NCBI GenBank assembly: GCA_003290165.1
Contig: QNQO01001172.1
Coordinates: 186,001-250,000, forward strand
Direction: 5' to 3'
Length of the DNA stretch: 64,000 nt
Source of the DNA: Berberis thunbergii
Taxonomy: Eukaryota > Streptophyta > Magnoliopsida > Ranunculales > Berberidaceae
Shown here: positions 11,901 through 22,283 of the stretch, piece after piece
Layout: each line of letters starts with the position of its first letter
Numbering within the stretch: the stretch's first letter is position 1
The notes under the pieces: model-generated
What the model saw: the letters and a program-made list of their open reading frames with translations, nothing else
What the model was told of the DNA's origin: nothing
Databases searched by the model: none
Made by a program: the position numbers and the translations under genes

Positions 11901-13328
11901 AGAATGCATGATCGTTGGTTATCGACCATCAACAAGTATACTTTTTCGGTTCGGCATAAGAGTGGAAAGTTGAATCAAGTTGCTGATGCTTTAAGTAGAC
12001 GTGCTCATCTACTTGTGACTATTCGGAATGAGAGTTTGGCCTTTGATTATCTAAAGGATCTTTATGGTGAAGATGACGATTTCAAGACTATGTGGGAAAA
12101 ATGTCGTTCTCTTTCGCATGGTACAGATGACTTCTTAATTCAAGATGGTTTTCTTTTCAAAGGTAATCGTCTTTGCATTCCCCACGGTTCTTTACGTCTA
12201 CATCTTATTCGTGAATTACATGGGGGAGGCCTTGGAGGACACTTTGGACGTGATAAAACAATTGCTCTTATGGAAGAAAGATATTTTTGGCCTTCTTTGA
12301 AGCGTGATGTTCAAAGATTTGTCCAAAGGTGTATGGTTTGCCAAAGATCTAAAGGAACTATTCAGAATACTGGTCTCTATACTCCACTACCAGTTCCAGA
12401 TACACCTTGGGTTGATGTTAGCATGGATTTTGTTAGGCTTACCTCGTACTCAAAGAGGTAATGATTCAATTATGGTTGTGGTTGATCGTTATTCCAAGAT
12501 GGCACATTTTGTGGCTTGTAAAAAGACCACAGATGCTTCCAATATCGCATACTTGTTTTTCAAAGAAGTGGTCGTTTACATGGTGTTCCCAAGTCAATAA
12601 CTTCTGACAGAGATACAAAATTTTTGAGTTACTTTTGGAAATCGCTTTGGATGCGTTTGGGGACTACATTACAGTTTAGCACTACTTGTCATCCTCAAAC
12701 CGATGGACAAACAGAGGTTGTGAATCGTTCTTTAGGAAATTTGATTAGAGCAAAGATCGGCGACAAGGAAAAACAATGGGATATTCTTCTTCCACATATG
12801 GAATTTGCTTTCAATACTTCAGTGAATCGCTCTACTGGTAAGACGCCTTTTGAAATTGTCTATTCTAAGGTGCCCCATCATGTTCTTGATCTCATAGTAC
12901 TTCCAAAGCTTCGGGATTCTCATGCCAAGGCTGACATTATGGTTGATAAAGCTTCTCAAATCCATCATGAGGTAAAATCAAAGCTTGCAGAGTCTAATGC
13001 CAGGTACAAAGAAGATGCCGATAAACATAGGCGTTTTAAAGAATTCAAAGAAGGAGAGTTAGTCATGATTCATCTTCGCAAAGAACGATTTCCCGTGGGA
13101 ACTTACAACAAGACAAAGATGAAGAAATATGGCCCTTTCCAGATTTTAAAGAAAATAAATGACAATGCATATGTCATTGATCTTCCTGCTGAATGGCATA
13201 TCTCCAACATCTTCAATGTTCAAGAAATTTTTACGTTTCATGACGATACTGAGGCCATGGTAGGTGATGACAACTCGAGGATGAGTTTTTCTAAAGAAGG
13301 GGAGCCAGATGCAGGACAACAGTTTTAG
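8967..13328 (+). pseudogene. Ty3/gypsy gag-pol polyprotein with two integrase frameshifts
   Basis: One long frame runs to a stop at 12461. The frame is open from 8841, but 8841-8966 overlaps an antisense LTR, so the first credible Met is at 8967. Domains in order: gag core (LPEYKLKADIPNFTGNF to WWEKL, about 9050-9240), zinc knuckle CNKCQQFGHTSSDC (about 9940), protease with DSGS (10207), reverse transcriptase with YFDD (11228), RNase H (DCDAS, 11668), and the integrase HHCC zinc finger (12220-12345). A 1-2 base shift near 12432 moves the integrase core to a second frame (DRYSKMAHF). A missing C near 12571 moves it to a third, ending at 13328. Integrase Asp, Asp and Glu (SMDF, SDRD, GQTEVVN) all survive. 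No transposition is expected without repair of the shifts. Confidence 0.92.
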
Positions 13329-13784
13329 GAAATCCAGTTTTAGGAATTATGAAAAAATAGGAACTCCTATTTTATCACATCAACAGTTTATAGGAAATCC
13401 AGTTTTAGGAAGTATGACAAAATAGGAACTCCTATTTTATCACATCAACAGTTTTAGGAAGTTCGAAAAAATAGGAACTCCTATTTTATCAACTCAATAG
13501 TTTTAGGAAGTTCGACAAAATAGGAACTCCTATTTTATAAGTAGGATTTCTAATTTTTCTTTCTTTTCCAACTCCTTGTCAAAGTTGGTTATTTAGCTTT
13601 GAGTAGTATAAATAGAGAGGGATATCAACATGTAAGGGACATCTTTTCCAAGCAATCAAATAAACAATTTTATTCCTCAAACGCCTTTGTTATTATTACA
13701 ATTTCTTCTTAACGCATCTCCTTCGTCTCTTCGCATCCCCGACGATATTTATATCGTCTTCTTCAAACTACGGGTACCACATCA
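13310..13784 (+). repeat. 3' LTR of the Ty3/gypsy element
   Basis: A purine tract (about 13293-13309, GAAGGGGAG) precedes TG at 13310 and the block ends in ACATCA at 13784. A TATA box (TATAAAT, about 13608) and AATAAACAA-type signals downstream fit a promoter and poly(A) region. U3 contains four short tandem units of CAGTTTTAGGAA...TAGGAACTCCTATTTTATC (13320-13545). The polyprotein stop lies just inside the LTR. No matching 5' LTR is found upstream, so the element is 5'-truncated. Confidence 0.75.
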
Positions 13785-14310
13785 GTTTCCATGCCTTCTT
13801 CTTCCAAAAATATTGGGATATTGTTCAGCATGACGTCATTAAGGTGGTTCAAAAAAAAAAATTCCACAAAACTCATGGACCCAAAGCTCAATGAGACCTT
13901 TATAGACCTAATTCCAAAGGTGAATAATCCTACCTCTCCAAACAAATTCCACCCTATTGGTTTGTGCAATGCCGTCTACAAAGTCATCTCAAAATCCTGG
14001 CAAACAGACTCAAACCTCTCTTGGATACCATCATTTCACCTAATCAGGATGTTTTCCTTAAAGGTAGATCCATTACAGATAATATTGTTATAGCTCATGA
14101 ATTTTTTTTCCAAATGAAGCATTTCAAAAAACGGAAGCACGGTTGGATGGCTTACAAAATTGATATGACCAAAGCCTATGACCGAGTGAAATGGTCTTTC
14201 CTGCTTCAGATTCTTCGCCAAGTAGGCTTTTCTTCTTACTGGGTCACTTTGGTGGAACAATGTATCTAGACCACTTCTCTTCGGGTTCTCTTGAACGGAT
14301 CACCTATGTC
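13785..14310 (+). pseudogene. LINE reverse transcriptase fragment
   Basis: The text is typical of a plant LINE RT: FHAFFFQKYWDIVQHDVI, then ALIPKVNNP-like LIPKVNNPTSPNKFHPIGLCN, KILANRLKPLLD, GRSITDNIVIAHE and IDMTKAYDRVKWSFL. The frame changes near 13965-14000, there is an A-run near 13852, and it stops at 14269. It begins exactly at the 3' LTR end, so the gypsy element probably inserted into this LINE. The catalytic YADD region is not present. Confidence 0.85.
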
Positions 14311-14536
14311 TCCTCTCTCCCCTGACATGTGCTTTTCACGGTTGAGGTGTAAGTTAAAATTCAACGACTTTGACGACCAAGATTCATTTTTTGATAAAAT
14401 GGATGATTGGGATTTATTAGGGTTAGAGATGTGTTCTTGAATGGACTGTATGGGAAGAAAAGAAAAATCTCCAAATTTTTGAAACTAAATAATTCACAAA
14501 TTATAAAAAGCAGTTTTGGAGGGATTTTTTTAAAGG

Positions 14537-15577
14537 AAATGACTATTTGGCACCACAGATCCCTCTCACCCACACCACCCATCCAATTTGTTTTACCTGC
14601 CAACCCACATCACTCATTTAAACCAATATTTCTCTCTTCTCTCTTACCCACTCTTCTCAAGAACAACAACAACATGGAAGGGGGTAGCAACGAGGGGGCG
14701 ATCAATTGTGAGGGACGATGAGAATCGACTGGCGTCGGCGAGAGATAGAAGATATGGATCCACAACAGCCACCATCGCCCCTTCTCCATCTTCTTCTTCT
14801 CCTTCTCGTTTCCATCTTATTCTTTTCCTTCTTGTCTCCATCTTCTTATTCTCCTCTCCTAGTTTTCCCACAATCTATTTTTCTCCTAGTTTCTCCCAAT
14901 TCACCTCTTTTCTTTTCCCACTCTATATTCTTCTCGCACATGTCGCCGCCCTTATCTTTCTTCTCATTTTCCTTTCCCTCTCCATTTCTTCTTTTTCCTC
15001 GCCCTCGCGGCAGCCTGTGCAAACAACCGCGAGTTTTCCACTCGCAGATACCTTCGCGATGGTCAAATTTGTTTTGCCCTCGCAGTGGCCTATGCGAGTG
15101 GGGGAACCCATCCTCACACAAGCTGCCATGAGGACGAGGAAACAAACAGAAAGGGAAATGGAAAGGATAAGAAGAATAAGAAAAGGGAGAGGGGCGACGA
15201 CAGAATCATGATCTTATAAATGTTCCAGCTATCTTTTTATTCGACTTCATCTTCAATTTAGATTTGAGGGAATGGAGAGGATATGCAAGGGTTTCTTTGG
15301 AGTGCCTCCCCGGGTGGGGAGGGAAGAGAAAAGTGAAGATAATAAGATAAATGAGATAAGAAGATGCAGAAAAGAAGAAGAATTGAGAAGAGTAAGATGT
15401 TGGAAGAAGAAGGGTGGTAGTGAGAAGAGAGGACAAAAAAGAAAAAATAAATAGTGGTTTTAAATGGGTGGTGTACAAGAGAATTGTAGTGTAGGACAAA
15501 AAGTGAATGATGTGGAAAGAAAAAATTAGATGGATGGTGTGGGTGAGAGGAATCTGTGGTACCAAATAGTCGTCTCC
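14537..15577. mobile_element. Mutator-like non-autonomous element, 1041 bp
   Basis: The ends are long inverted repeats: GACTATTTGG(C/T)ACCACAGAT continues into CTCTCACCCACACCA for about 50 bases at 14540-14590 and, inverted, at 15525-15575. TTTTTTAAAGG flanks both sides (14526-14536 and 15578-15588), giving at least a 9-bp duplication as expected for Mutator-like elements. The inside is pyrimidine-rich on one strand (14630-15000), with a GC-rich patch at 15000-15130. No transposase or recognisable captured exon is seen. Confidence 0.75.
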
Positions 15578-16501
15578 TTTTTTAAAGGATATTAATGTAA
15601 AGGTACGTATTGCATTTGAGTATCAAATAGAAGTTAAAATAGGATATATATGTGGACAGGTAAAAAAAATGTCGTCTTGGGCTCTAAACACTGGATGTGT
15701 CATTAAAGAGATTATTTATAGAATTGGGTCGGATTTGAGGGTTTGCCTAGCTTGAATCTCTTCATACATATATTTTTAATTGCTCATTGATATGCAAATT
15801 AATGATGGAATTGTCCCGAATTTTGCGATTTTCTCGATTTCCTGCAAATAGTATGACAATGATAAAATTTGAGATAAATATAGGCATTTAATTAATTTAA
15901 GCACATTTAGAGCCTAATAAGGGCTAAATGAGGCATAAAAATCAACGTGTTGTGTGCTTAATGGAAAACATTCATTCAACTTGCATTTGTCAATTTTTGG
16001 GTTAATTCTTACAATGTGTGGTTCATGGTCCATTTTTTAGGTTTATATGCACACAGGGTTATTGTTTACTATACATGTGATAGTACAAATGTATAAGGGA
16101 TTTTTTCTTTACCATCAACCATACTCAATGCACAGAGCCTGCAACTTTTATATATGACAAGGTTAGCTTTGTTAGCTAATCTAAACTATATAACGAGAAT
16201 TGGGCTTATGAACAATGATTTGTATGTCTTCAACCTAATTTTCTTTTTCCATTTTGCCCTCGCCCATATTTCAATTTTCCCACCATATCTTGTTCACTCT
16301 TCTCTCCCACTATTTTAGCACATCCCTTCGTCTTCTCCAATCTGTATCCTTTCCCTCCTTCCTCTATCTAATCGCAGTCGATCATTGCCCCATTAAAAAG
16401 AAATAAACAATGATCAATTCTTAAAATGAACAGTGATTATGGAAATGTGCTCCTTTATTTGATTATAATCAAGGCAAACTCTAGAAGAAATCTTACTCAT
16501 T
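15578..16501. other. Intergenic, no feature recognised
   Basis: AT-rich sequence with a pyrimidine-rich patch at 16240-16370. I see no convincing exon before the cyclin fragment at 16502. Confidence 0.4.
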
Positions 16502-16852
16502 ATGAGGTTCCCATTGGTCAAGGTTGAAGAAACCCAAGTTCCCCCTCTCTTGAACCTTCAAGTAAGTCTTTAAGAATTAGTAATCTCCGATAAGCATTTG
16601 TTAAATTTGATCTTTTGTCGAAGATTTATAATGGGGTTTTGTTGTTTTAGTTGAAGGATATAGAGCTTATGTTAGAGGCGAAAACCATTCAAAGAATGAA
16701 GCTTTTGGTGCTCTCTACTATTGGATGGAGGATGAACCCAATAACACCTATTTCATTCATTGAATACGTTATCAGGAGGCATGGATTGGACAATCACCTA
16801 CTTTGGGATTTTCTAAGGAGATGTGAACATTACATTATGTTTGTAATCTCAG
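16502..16852 (+). pseudogene. CYCD3: Cyclin D3 gene fragment (two exons with intron)
   Basis: The first exon piece ends at 16561 with VKVEETQVPPLLNLQ followed by GTAAGT. The intron 16562-16650 ends in TTTTAG. The second exon (16651-16852) reads EAKTIQRMKLLVLSTIGWRM...TPISFIEYVIRRHGLDNHLLWDFLRRCEHY and stops at a GT donor in phase 1. This matches the end of the cyclin N box and the linker to the C box of D3-type cyclins, which partner CDKA to control entry into S phase. The retained intron and natural boundaries mean a DNA-level copy rather than a retrocopy. The start codon, LxCxE region and final exons are missing. The part before 16520 does not align well. It is a gene fragment, either a remnant of a broken gene or cargo of an unrecognised transposon. 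Confidence 0.8.
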
Positions 16853-17596
16853 GTATCCGTTCAATCTAATGCGAATACAACTTTGTTTTTTATTTACAAT
16901 TGGATTGTTAAAAAGGTTTGTTCTCTATCTTCCATACGTGTTGGCTAGTGTTGGCTACTACAACACTGCTGCAACCTGCAAGTGATTAGTCAAGTTGAGT
17001 TTTGTAATCTTGTTGAATATCAAAATCAGCTAATGGACATCCTCAAAATCAGCACGGTTTGTGATTTTGGTCATTGACTTTGCTGATCTTTGTTCAGTTG
17101 GATTGAAATGACGACAAATCAACATGAAATAAGATCTAATTGATTTGATATTAGTGTTAAATAAGTTGATTTTGATGATTTAATAGAGATTTTCATCCAA
17201 TTTAGTGAATTGAGTTGTTTTTATTAGGTAAAACATAAGGTTTATATTGATTGATTACCTATTAGTGTTTTGTAATTGTGATTAGAATAAACTATTTGAT
17301 CCATTTAGTATGCATGTAAGAAGAGTACATCTTAGGAGAATTTGATGTCACTTTGTTTGGAAGTAATGTCAACAAGTGTTTGTATGATAATGTTGGCATC
17401 TATATACTCGGACATGAATGCATTTGTGTTCATTTTACAGTTTCTCATTATAATACATAACAGTAGTTAACTCCTCTACTTTCATGTTTTGAAGAAGTAG
17501 AAATTTTAACAATTCTTTCTGCCACTCCATGGAGGTGTTTGCTTTTAGACTGAATCACAAACATGTATTTTCTGCTTTCCAATTCTGATAATAAAA

Positions 17597-17628
<32 letters not shown>

Positions 17629-18380
17629 TAACAGTTTGCATGTGTAGCATGCGTGGACGACTAATATTCATAACAAATATTAATCCATTAATGAAGCCCA
17701 TGTCCATATACAACTAATTGTCAAGTAATTGCGGGATCACATTGATGATACTAATTGTACCACAATTATGATAACTTTATTAAGTTGTGCATATGTGTAT
17801 TAGTTGATACACGTGATAATTCAATAGTTTAAAGGGGAATGTTTTCACGGGCCATATTAACGGTTGTAGTCAACGGGGAAGTGTTGTTTTTCTTTCTGCT
17901 TTTCGAAATATGCATATACAAGTGAAAGATGCAATTAGAGTGTCATTCAATTTATAGAATGGAATTTTGTTACTATCCCTTAAGCAATATCCTTTCACTT
18001 GAAGCCATTGGTATCTCGTCAATGTAGGTCACTTCTTCCTTATGAGGGTTTACGACCATCCCTTAGTTTAATTTTGCGAGTTCAAAAAATGCATGTCTCA
18101 ATTGACAATGCGCTTGCTGAAAATCAATGGTAGAGAAAGACAATTAAAGATAAATAATGATAACAAATGGTCAAGCGAAACAAGAAGAAAATATTAACGA
18201 GTTGTAAGTGCATATATACATAGATGAACTTAGCTAACTCTTTGTTATGGGTATTAAGTTAGTTAAGGGTGTGTTTGATTTTTAAAAAAGTTTTCAACGA
18301 AAACAAAGTTTTATTTGGAAAAAAAGTTCATGAAAAGAAAACATTCAAAAAAAAAATAGTTTTTCCTAACTGTATTGGTA
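16853..18380. other. No gene seen; AT-rich with a poly(A) run
   Basis: No cyclin exon continues here. A run of about 23 A residues at 17601-17624 follows AATAAAATATTT, which looks like a retroelement or transcript 3' tail, but nothing upstream is recognised. The rest is AT-rich with no supported feature. Confidence 0.4.
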
Positions 18381-18382
18381 AA

Positions 18383-18475
18383 GTGCTTGGTGGCTACCAG
18401 GCACCGTAGGATTGCATTGAGATAAGTGTATCACTTATCTCAATGCAATCCTACGGTGCCTGGTAGCACCAAGCA
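18383..18475. repeat. Near-perfect palindrome (hairpin, about 35-bp arms, 3-base loop)
   Basis: GCTACCAGGCACCGTAGG...GATAAGTG at 18393-18428 is followed by TAT and its exact reverse complement at 18432-18467. Outside this the arms continue with one indel (CTTGGTGG / CACCAAG). A related but less perfect hairpin with the same GGTGCCTGGTGGC ends lies at 56213-56295, so it belongs to a small repeat family. On sequence alone it could be a snap-back MITE or a small-RNA precursor. Confidence 0.8.
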
Positions 18476-19654
18476 AGTTACCTGTGCACTGAGACCAGTA
18501 CACTGTAGTATTTCACAGTTTGATTCACCAAGGAAAAAAAATTCATTAGAGGGAACATTTATATTTTGTAGAGGAACTAGGGTATTTTTCGTGTCGTTGG
18601 CACAATAAAAGTTTAACATGATAAATAGAGTTTATTCTACTTTAAATATCAAAATATTGGGTATGAGAATCAAACTCATGTACTCTTGATGCTTTAAGTT
18701 CTATGTGATTTGTAAGATTTTTATATTTGGATAAATTTCAGCTGTTTTTTTTATCTCCAATCCATAACATCATTCTGATTTTTAATATAGAGATTGTTCA
18801 ACAAGGCTCTGAAAGTTTTGATGTTGAGTCTCTTGAGGGAAAAGTTTTCGAGGGAGAGCCTAAACAAAGTTTTTTTACTTCAAACAATAAAATTTTCATC
18901 GATGGTAAAGTGTTTACATTTTTCATTAAAAAAAAAATCAAACACCGAAAAACTTAATTTTTTGGGAAATTTTTTTTATTTTTCCATGAAACACCAAAAA
19001 GTAAACATCCTAAGTGATTATTTGACAACTCTCCTCCTAGTTTGATTTGAATGGATGAAATGGAGGTGCAATTTTGAAAATGGTTATATTTGCAAATGAA
19101 TGCTTACTCAGGGTGCATTACATGTGAAAAATCTCTAAAAGAACCACTTCCGTTTATAGTACTAGGGTGTCGACACGCTCTATGTGCGCAAATATTCAAT
19201 ATTTTATTTTATTACAACCTTTTAATAATAAGTAAAAATCATTATTGAAATTCTAAAGAAAACAATTATTTATAATTTTAAGGACCTATGTATAGTTTAC
19301 AAATAATTAAGGGATTTGAATAAATTTTGTCAAGGGCTTAGGTATAATTAAAAATATTTAAGAGAGGGCGAGTTTTTATCGTAAACAATCTGAATTTAGG
19401 AGGGTAAAATGGACATATGTGTAATAATTTTTATTAAAATTACAAAATTATCCGTCACTATTTACCTACCTATTGGTATTTTGCTTGTAAATATAATAGA
19501 ATTAAGAGGGTATTTCGAGTAATTCAAAAACCAAGACTAAGACACACATTTACTGTTCCTAAGGGGAACTTGTATTGCATAGTTTAAATAGGTGTATTTT
19601 TGTACATCTTCGTGAAATATATCCAATAGTGATATTTGGTGGTTGATCTACCAA
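18476..19654. other. No gene seen
   Basis: AT-rich sequence with long A and T runs. GTGTTTGATTTTT-like motifs in inverted orientation near 18268 and 18935 hint at a weak TIR element, but no target duplication could be shown. Confidence 0.35.
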
Positions 19655-20240
19655 AATATTTAATTTACTATGGCAAAATGACTTATAAGGCCTATTTTTT
19701 TTATAACTATAGACCACATCATAATCTAACAATTGAAAATGTCTCACAATGCTTATTGTTAATAATTAAATACTGTTAAAAGCCACAAATCCAACTCATG
19801 GTTTAAAAATAATTAGAAAGACATTCTTACCCTTTAACGTAAATAATCAATTTTCGAAACTTATTCACCTTCTTATTTTCTTAAAACCAATCATAAGTTT
19901 ACTTTCAATTTTTTTTTTTTTACTTCCAGATTATCCAGCAAGAATTAATCAGTTGTGTCTTAGGGACATGAAGCAACTTTGAAAATAATATCAAAATTGT
20001 AGATTTTGCTTGTTTCAATGTAACTAGAATTTGAATACAAAAAAAAAAAAAATCACGTCAATGTATCTAGGAATGTGGGTATATTTGTCTTTTTACATAT
20101 TTTTTTTAGCCATGGTTTAGGTTTGTGGTCTTGAATTACAAAAAGTAGACATTTTCAATTGTTAGAGTCTTATGTGATTTACAATTATAAAAATTAGGCC
20201 TTATAGGTCATTTTTCCATTAACTATTGTGAAATCTTAAC
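19655..20240. repeat. Fold-back element with long inverted arms
   Basis: The left arm (about 19655-19850) contains TTATAAGGCC, CTAACAATTGAAAATGTCT, then AAAGCCACAAATCCAACTCATGG. The right arm (about 20040-20240) carries inverted equivalents in mirrored order (CCATGGTTTAGGTTTGTGG, AGACATTTTCAATTGTTAG, GGCCTTATAGG). The arms are roughly 180-200 bases and imperfect, around a 190-base centre. No ORF is present. Confidence 0.65.
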
Positions 20241-20460
20241 CGTTATATAAATATTTGATCATTTAAGAATTATGATTAAGAAATGGTTGGAGAGCAACTC
20301 TTGACAAATCATCAAATAATTCCATATTTTCAAAGTCAAAATTTGGATGTACTTGTCCATATACCTTGTGATTTACACAACAACAATCACAATGAAAATC
20401 AACACCTCTCTTCCAAAAGTTATTATAAAAAAAGGGAAAATTCTAACTGTCAAGGGAATG

Positions 20461-20578
20461 GGCGAGGAAACCAGCGAGGGAGGACCCTCCATCCCCCTCG
20501 CAATGCGTGCCTTCCCTCCTTTGCACGCATCGCGAGGGGATGAAGGGTCCTCCCCCCTCCCTCGCTGGTTTCCTCGCC
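20461..20578. repeat. GC-rich hairpin, about 50-bp arms
   Basis: GGCGAGGAAACCAGCGAGGG at 20461 pairs with CCCTCGCTGGTTTCCTCGCC ending at 20578, and the arms continue inward through GGACCCTCCATCCCCCTCGC and GCATTGCGTGC-type pairing to a loop of about 12 bases near 20511-20522. The GC content is far above that of the surrounding AT-rich DNA. Confidence 0.8.
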
Positions 20579-20860
20579 ATTTAGACTGACTCATAAAAGA
20601 AGTCTTCATCTTCCTAAAAGATCAAAACCAATTCCCTAATAACATTCCATCAACATGCCCCAATTACCATGTGATCCCACAACTCCCAGTAGCTTTTCCT
20701 ATTTGATCCACAGGTCATGCCAGAAGACATGTTCATCCATCCATCGATGTATTCAAATACAGGGTAGCTAGCTAGGCGCCGCCATGCCTTTTCTTTAAGG
20801 AAAAGTAGTAACTCACTCACTCAAAACAAATGCTTTGAAAGTGATAAGAGAACCTGAGGG

Positions 20861-21252
20861 CAAGGAATATGATTACTTGAAATATGTCAAAATTTCACGA
20901 AATATTTTTTATTTTGGAATTACTGAAATCTCTTTTGAAATTTGAAATATGTTGAAATTTTTCATAATTTTTTTTTAATATTTGTATATTTTAACATGCT
21001 ATAATGTTATTTTAATATCAAAAGTTTGTTATTTGAGTGATTATTATGTAATATGTAGTTTACATGACACTTCGAGTCATGTGAGACTTTTTATATAATA
21101 TTTAAAAGTTTAAAATGCTTAACATATATTATTAAATTCGAAATTACAATCGAAATTTTTACCTTTCTTCTACACAGAACGAAATATTTCACGAAACATA
21201 TCTTAAAATTAAGAAACTGAAATTAACTTGAAAAACGGAATCACAATCCTTG
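20861..21252. mobile_element. MITE with CAAGGA...TCCTTG ends, copy 1
   Basis: The ends are CAAGGAATATGAT and ATCACAATCCTTG, an imperfect inverted pair. Inside are repeated GAAAT/ATTTC motifs (TTTCACGAAATA). A second copy at 57341-57956 has the same ends and interior style. The flanks CCTGAGGG and CCGAAGGG could be a decayed 8-bp duplication. There is no coding capacity. Confidence 0.65.
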
Positions 21253-21374
21253 CCGAAGGGTAACCATGTCAATCTATCACCACCACAACACTTTGACATA
21301 TAAAATTAGCTCAAAGAGCTTGTCTAGAGAGCTGGGCCAACAGGGCAAGTCCCATATCATTCATCATCTTTAAA

Positions 21375-21520
21375 ATGCATATCTCTAGGATGACGAATAG
21401 TATTGGGTCAGGCCTGGCTCTTAAGAATTTGAGCCTTGCTAAGGAGCGAAGGAGAGAGCGCGAGGTTCGCACGAGGACAGACCCAACACCGCCCATCATC
21501 CTTGAGATGCGCATCACCGG
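21375..21520. repeat. Imperfect GC-rich hairpin
   Basis: ATGCATATCTCTAGGATGA with ATTGGGTCAGGCCTGG on the left pairs imperfectly with GGACAGACCCAACAC and TCATCCTTGAGATGCGCAT on the right. It lies directly before a second hairpin at 21578-21712, and both share GCGAGG/CCTCGC-rich text with 20461-20578. Confidence 0.6.
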
Positions 21521-21577
21521 GTGTTGAGCCTGCCCTCGCGCCAGCATCGCTCTCTCTCCCTCGCACCCTAGAATCAG

Positions 21578-21712
21578 GTGGGAATGGGGGAGAAAAGAGA
21601 GCGAGGGATGGATGTAACCACCATCTCTCTCGAGATTAGTAATGACACATATCTCGAGGGGGTGGATTACACCCATCCCTCGCTCTCTTTCCCTCACCCA
21701 TTCCCTCCACAT
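21578..21712. repeat. Hairpin with about 45-bp arms
   Basis: GGGGGAGAAAAGAGAGCGAG and GATGGATGTAACCACC on the left pair with GGTGGATTACACCCATC and CTCGCTCTCTTTCCCTCACC on the right, with CTCGAGAT/ATCTCGAG near the loop (about 21630-21660). A few mismatches interrupt the arms. It could be a MITE remnant or an inverted-repeat small-RNA source. Confidence 0.7.
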
Positions 21713-22283
21713 TTAGAAAAGGGGATTTTGATAGCTCAAAACCATCGCATTCACCATCACCATGACAACCATCTCCATCAATCCAAACAAGGTACCAACT
21801 GCAACAACATATGAGGCAAAAACACCTCACTCGCCTCCCCTGCTTTTCAGCCAATTTTCTATCACCAACTCTCTATCACCAAAATCAACCAAAAGAGTCC
21901 ACACAACACACACACCAACAAGAAAGGTTGAAGTGAAACAAACACCTCTCTCTCTCTCTTCACACACTTAATGACCAAAATTTATGTGAAACAAAAAGAA
22001 GGGAAGATGAAGAGAGAAAGAGGAGAAGGAAAGAAAGGAAGGAAGATGTCTTCCTTCAAATGTCTTCCAACCAAACCACCTTAATTTCAGACTTCCCACA
22101 AATACCCCTGTGCAACCTCCCAAAATATCTCTCTTCTCTCTCTCTGAAAGTCTCTCATCAAGCAAGCCGGTTTACATGTTGGGGTTGTTTTGGTTTCACC
22201 AAAATTTCCTTCTTTAGTCTTTTTCCTCTCTGGGGTCTCTTGATTTCGAGTTTTTCGACTCTGGGGATTTGAGATTTTCCAAG
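21713..22283 (+). promoter_or_regulatory. Upstream region and 5' leader of the gene at 22284
   Basis: This interval holds CT-rich tracts (CTCTCTCTCTCTC at 21945-21960 and 22128-22145), common in plant 5' leaders and core promoters. No clear TATA box could be placed, and there is no other gene. Confidence 0.4.

Noticed and set aside
14588..15211. 207-codon plus-strand frame and partners inside the Mutator-like element
   Set aside because: Pyrimidine-rich low-complexity sequence gives long frames in several phases; no conserved residues.
18268..18945. Possible TIR element with GTGTTTGATTTTT ends
   Set aside because: The matching words are short and T-rich and no target duplication was found.
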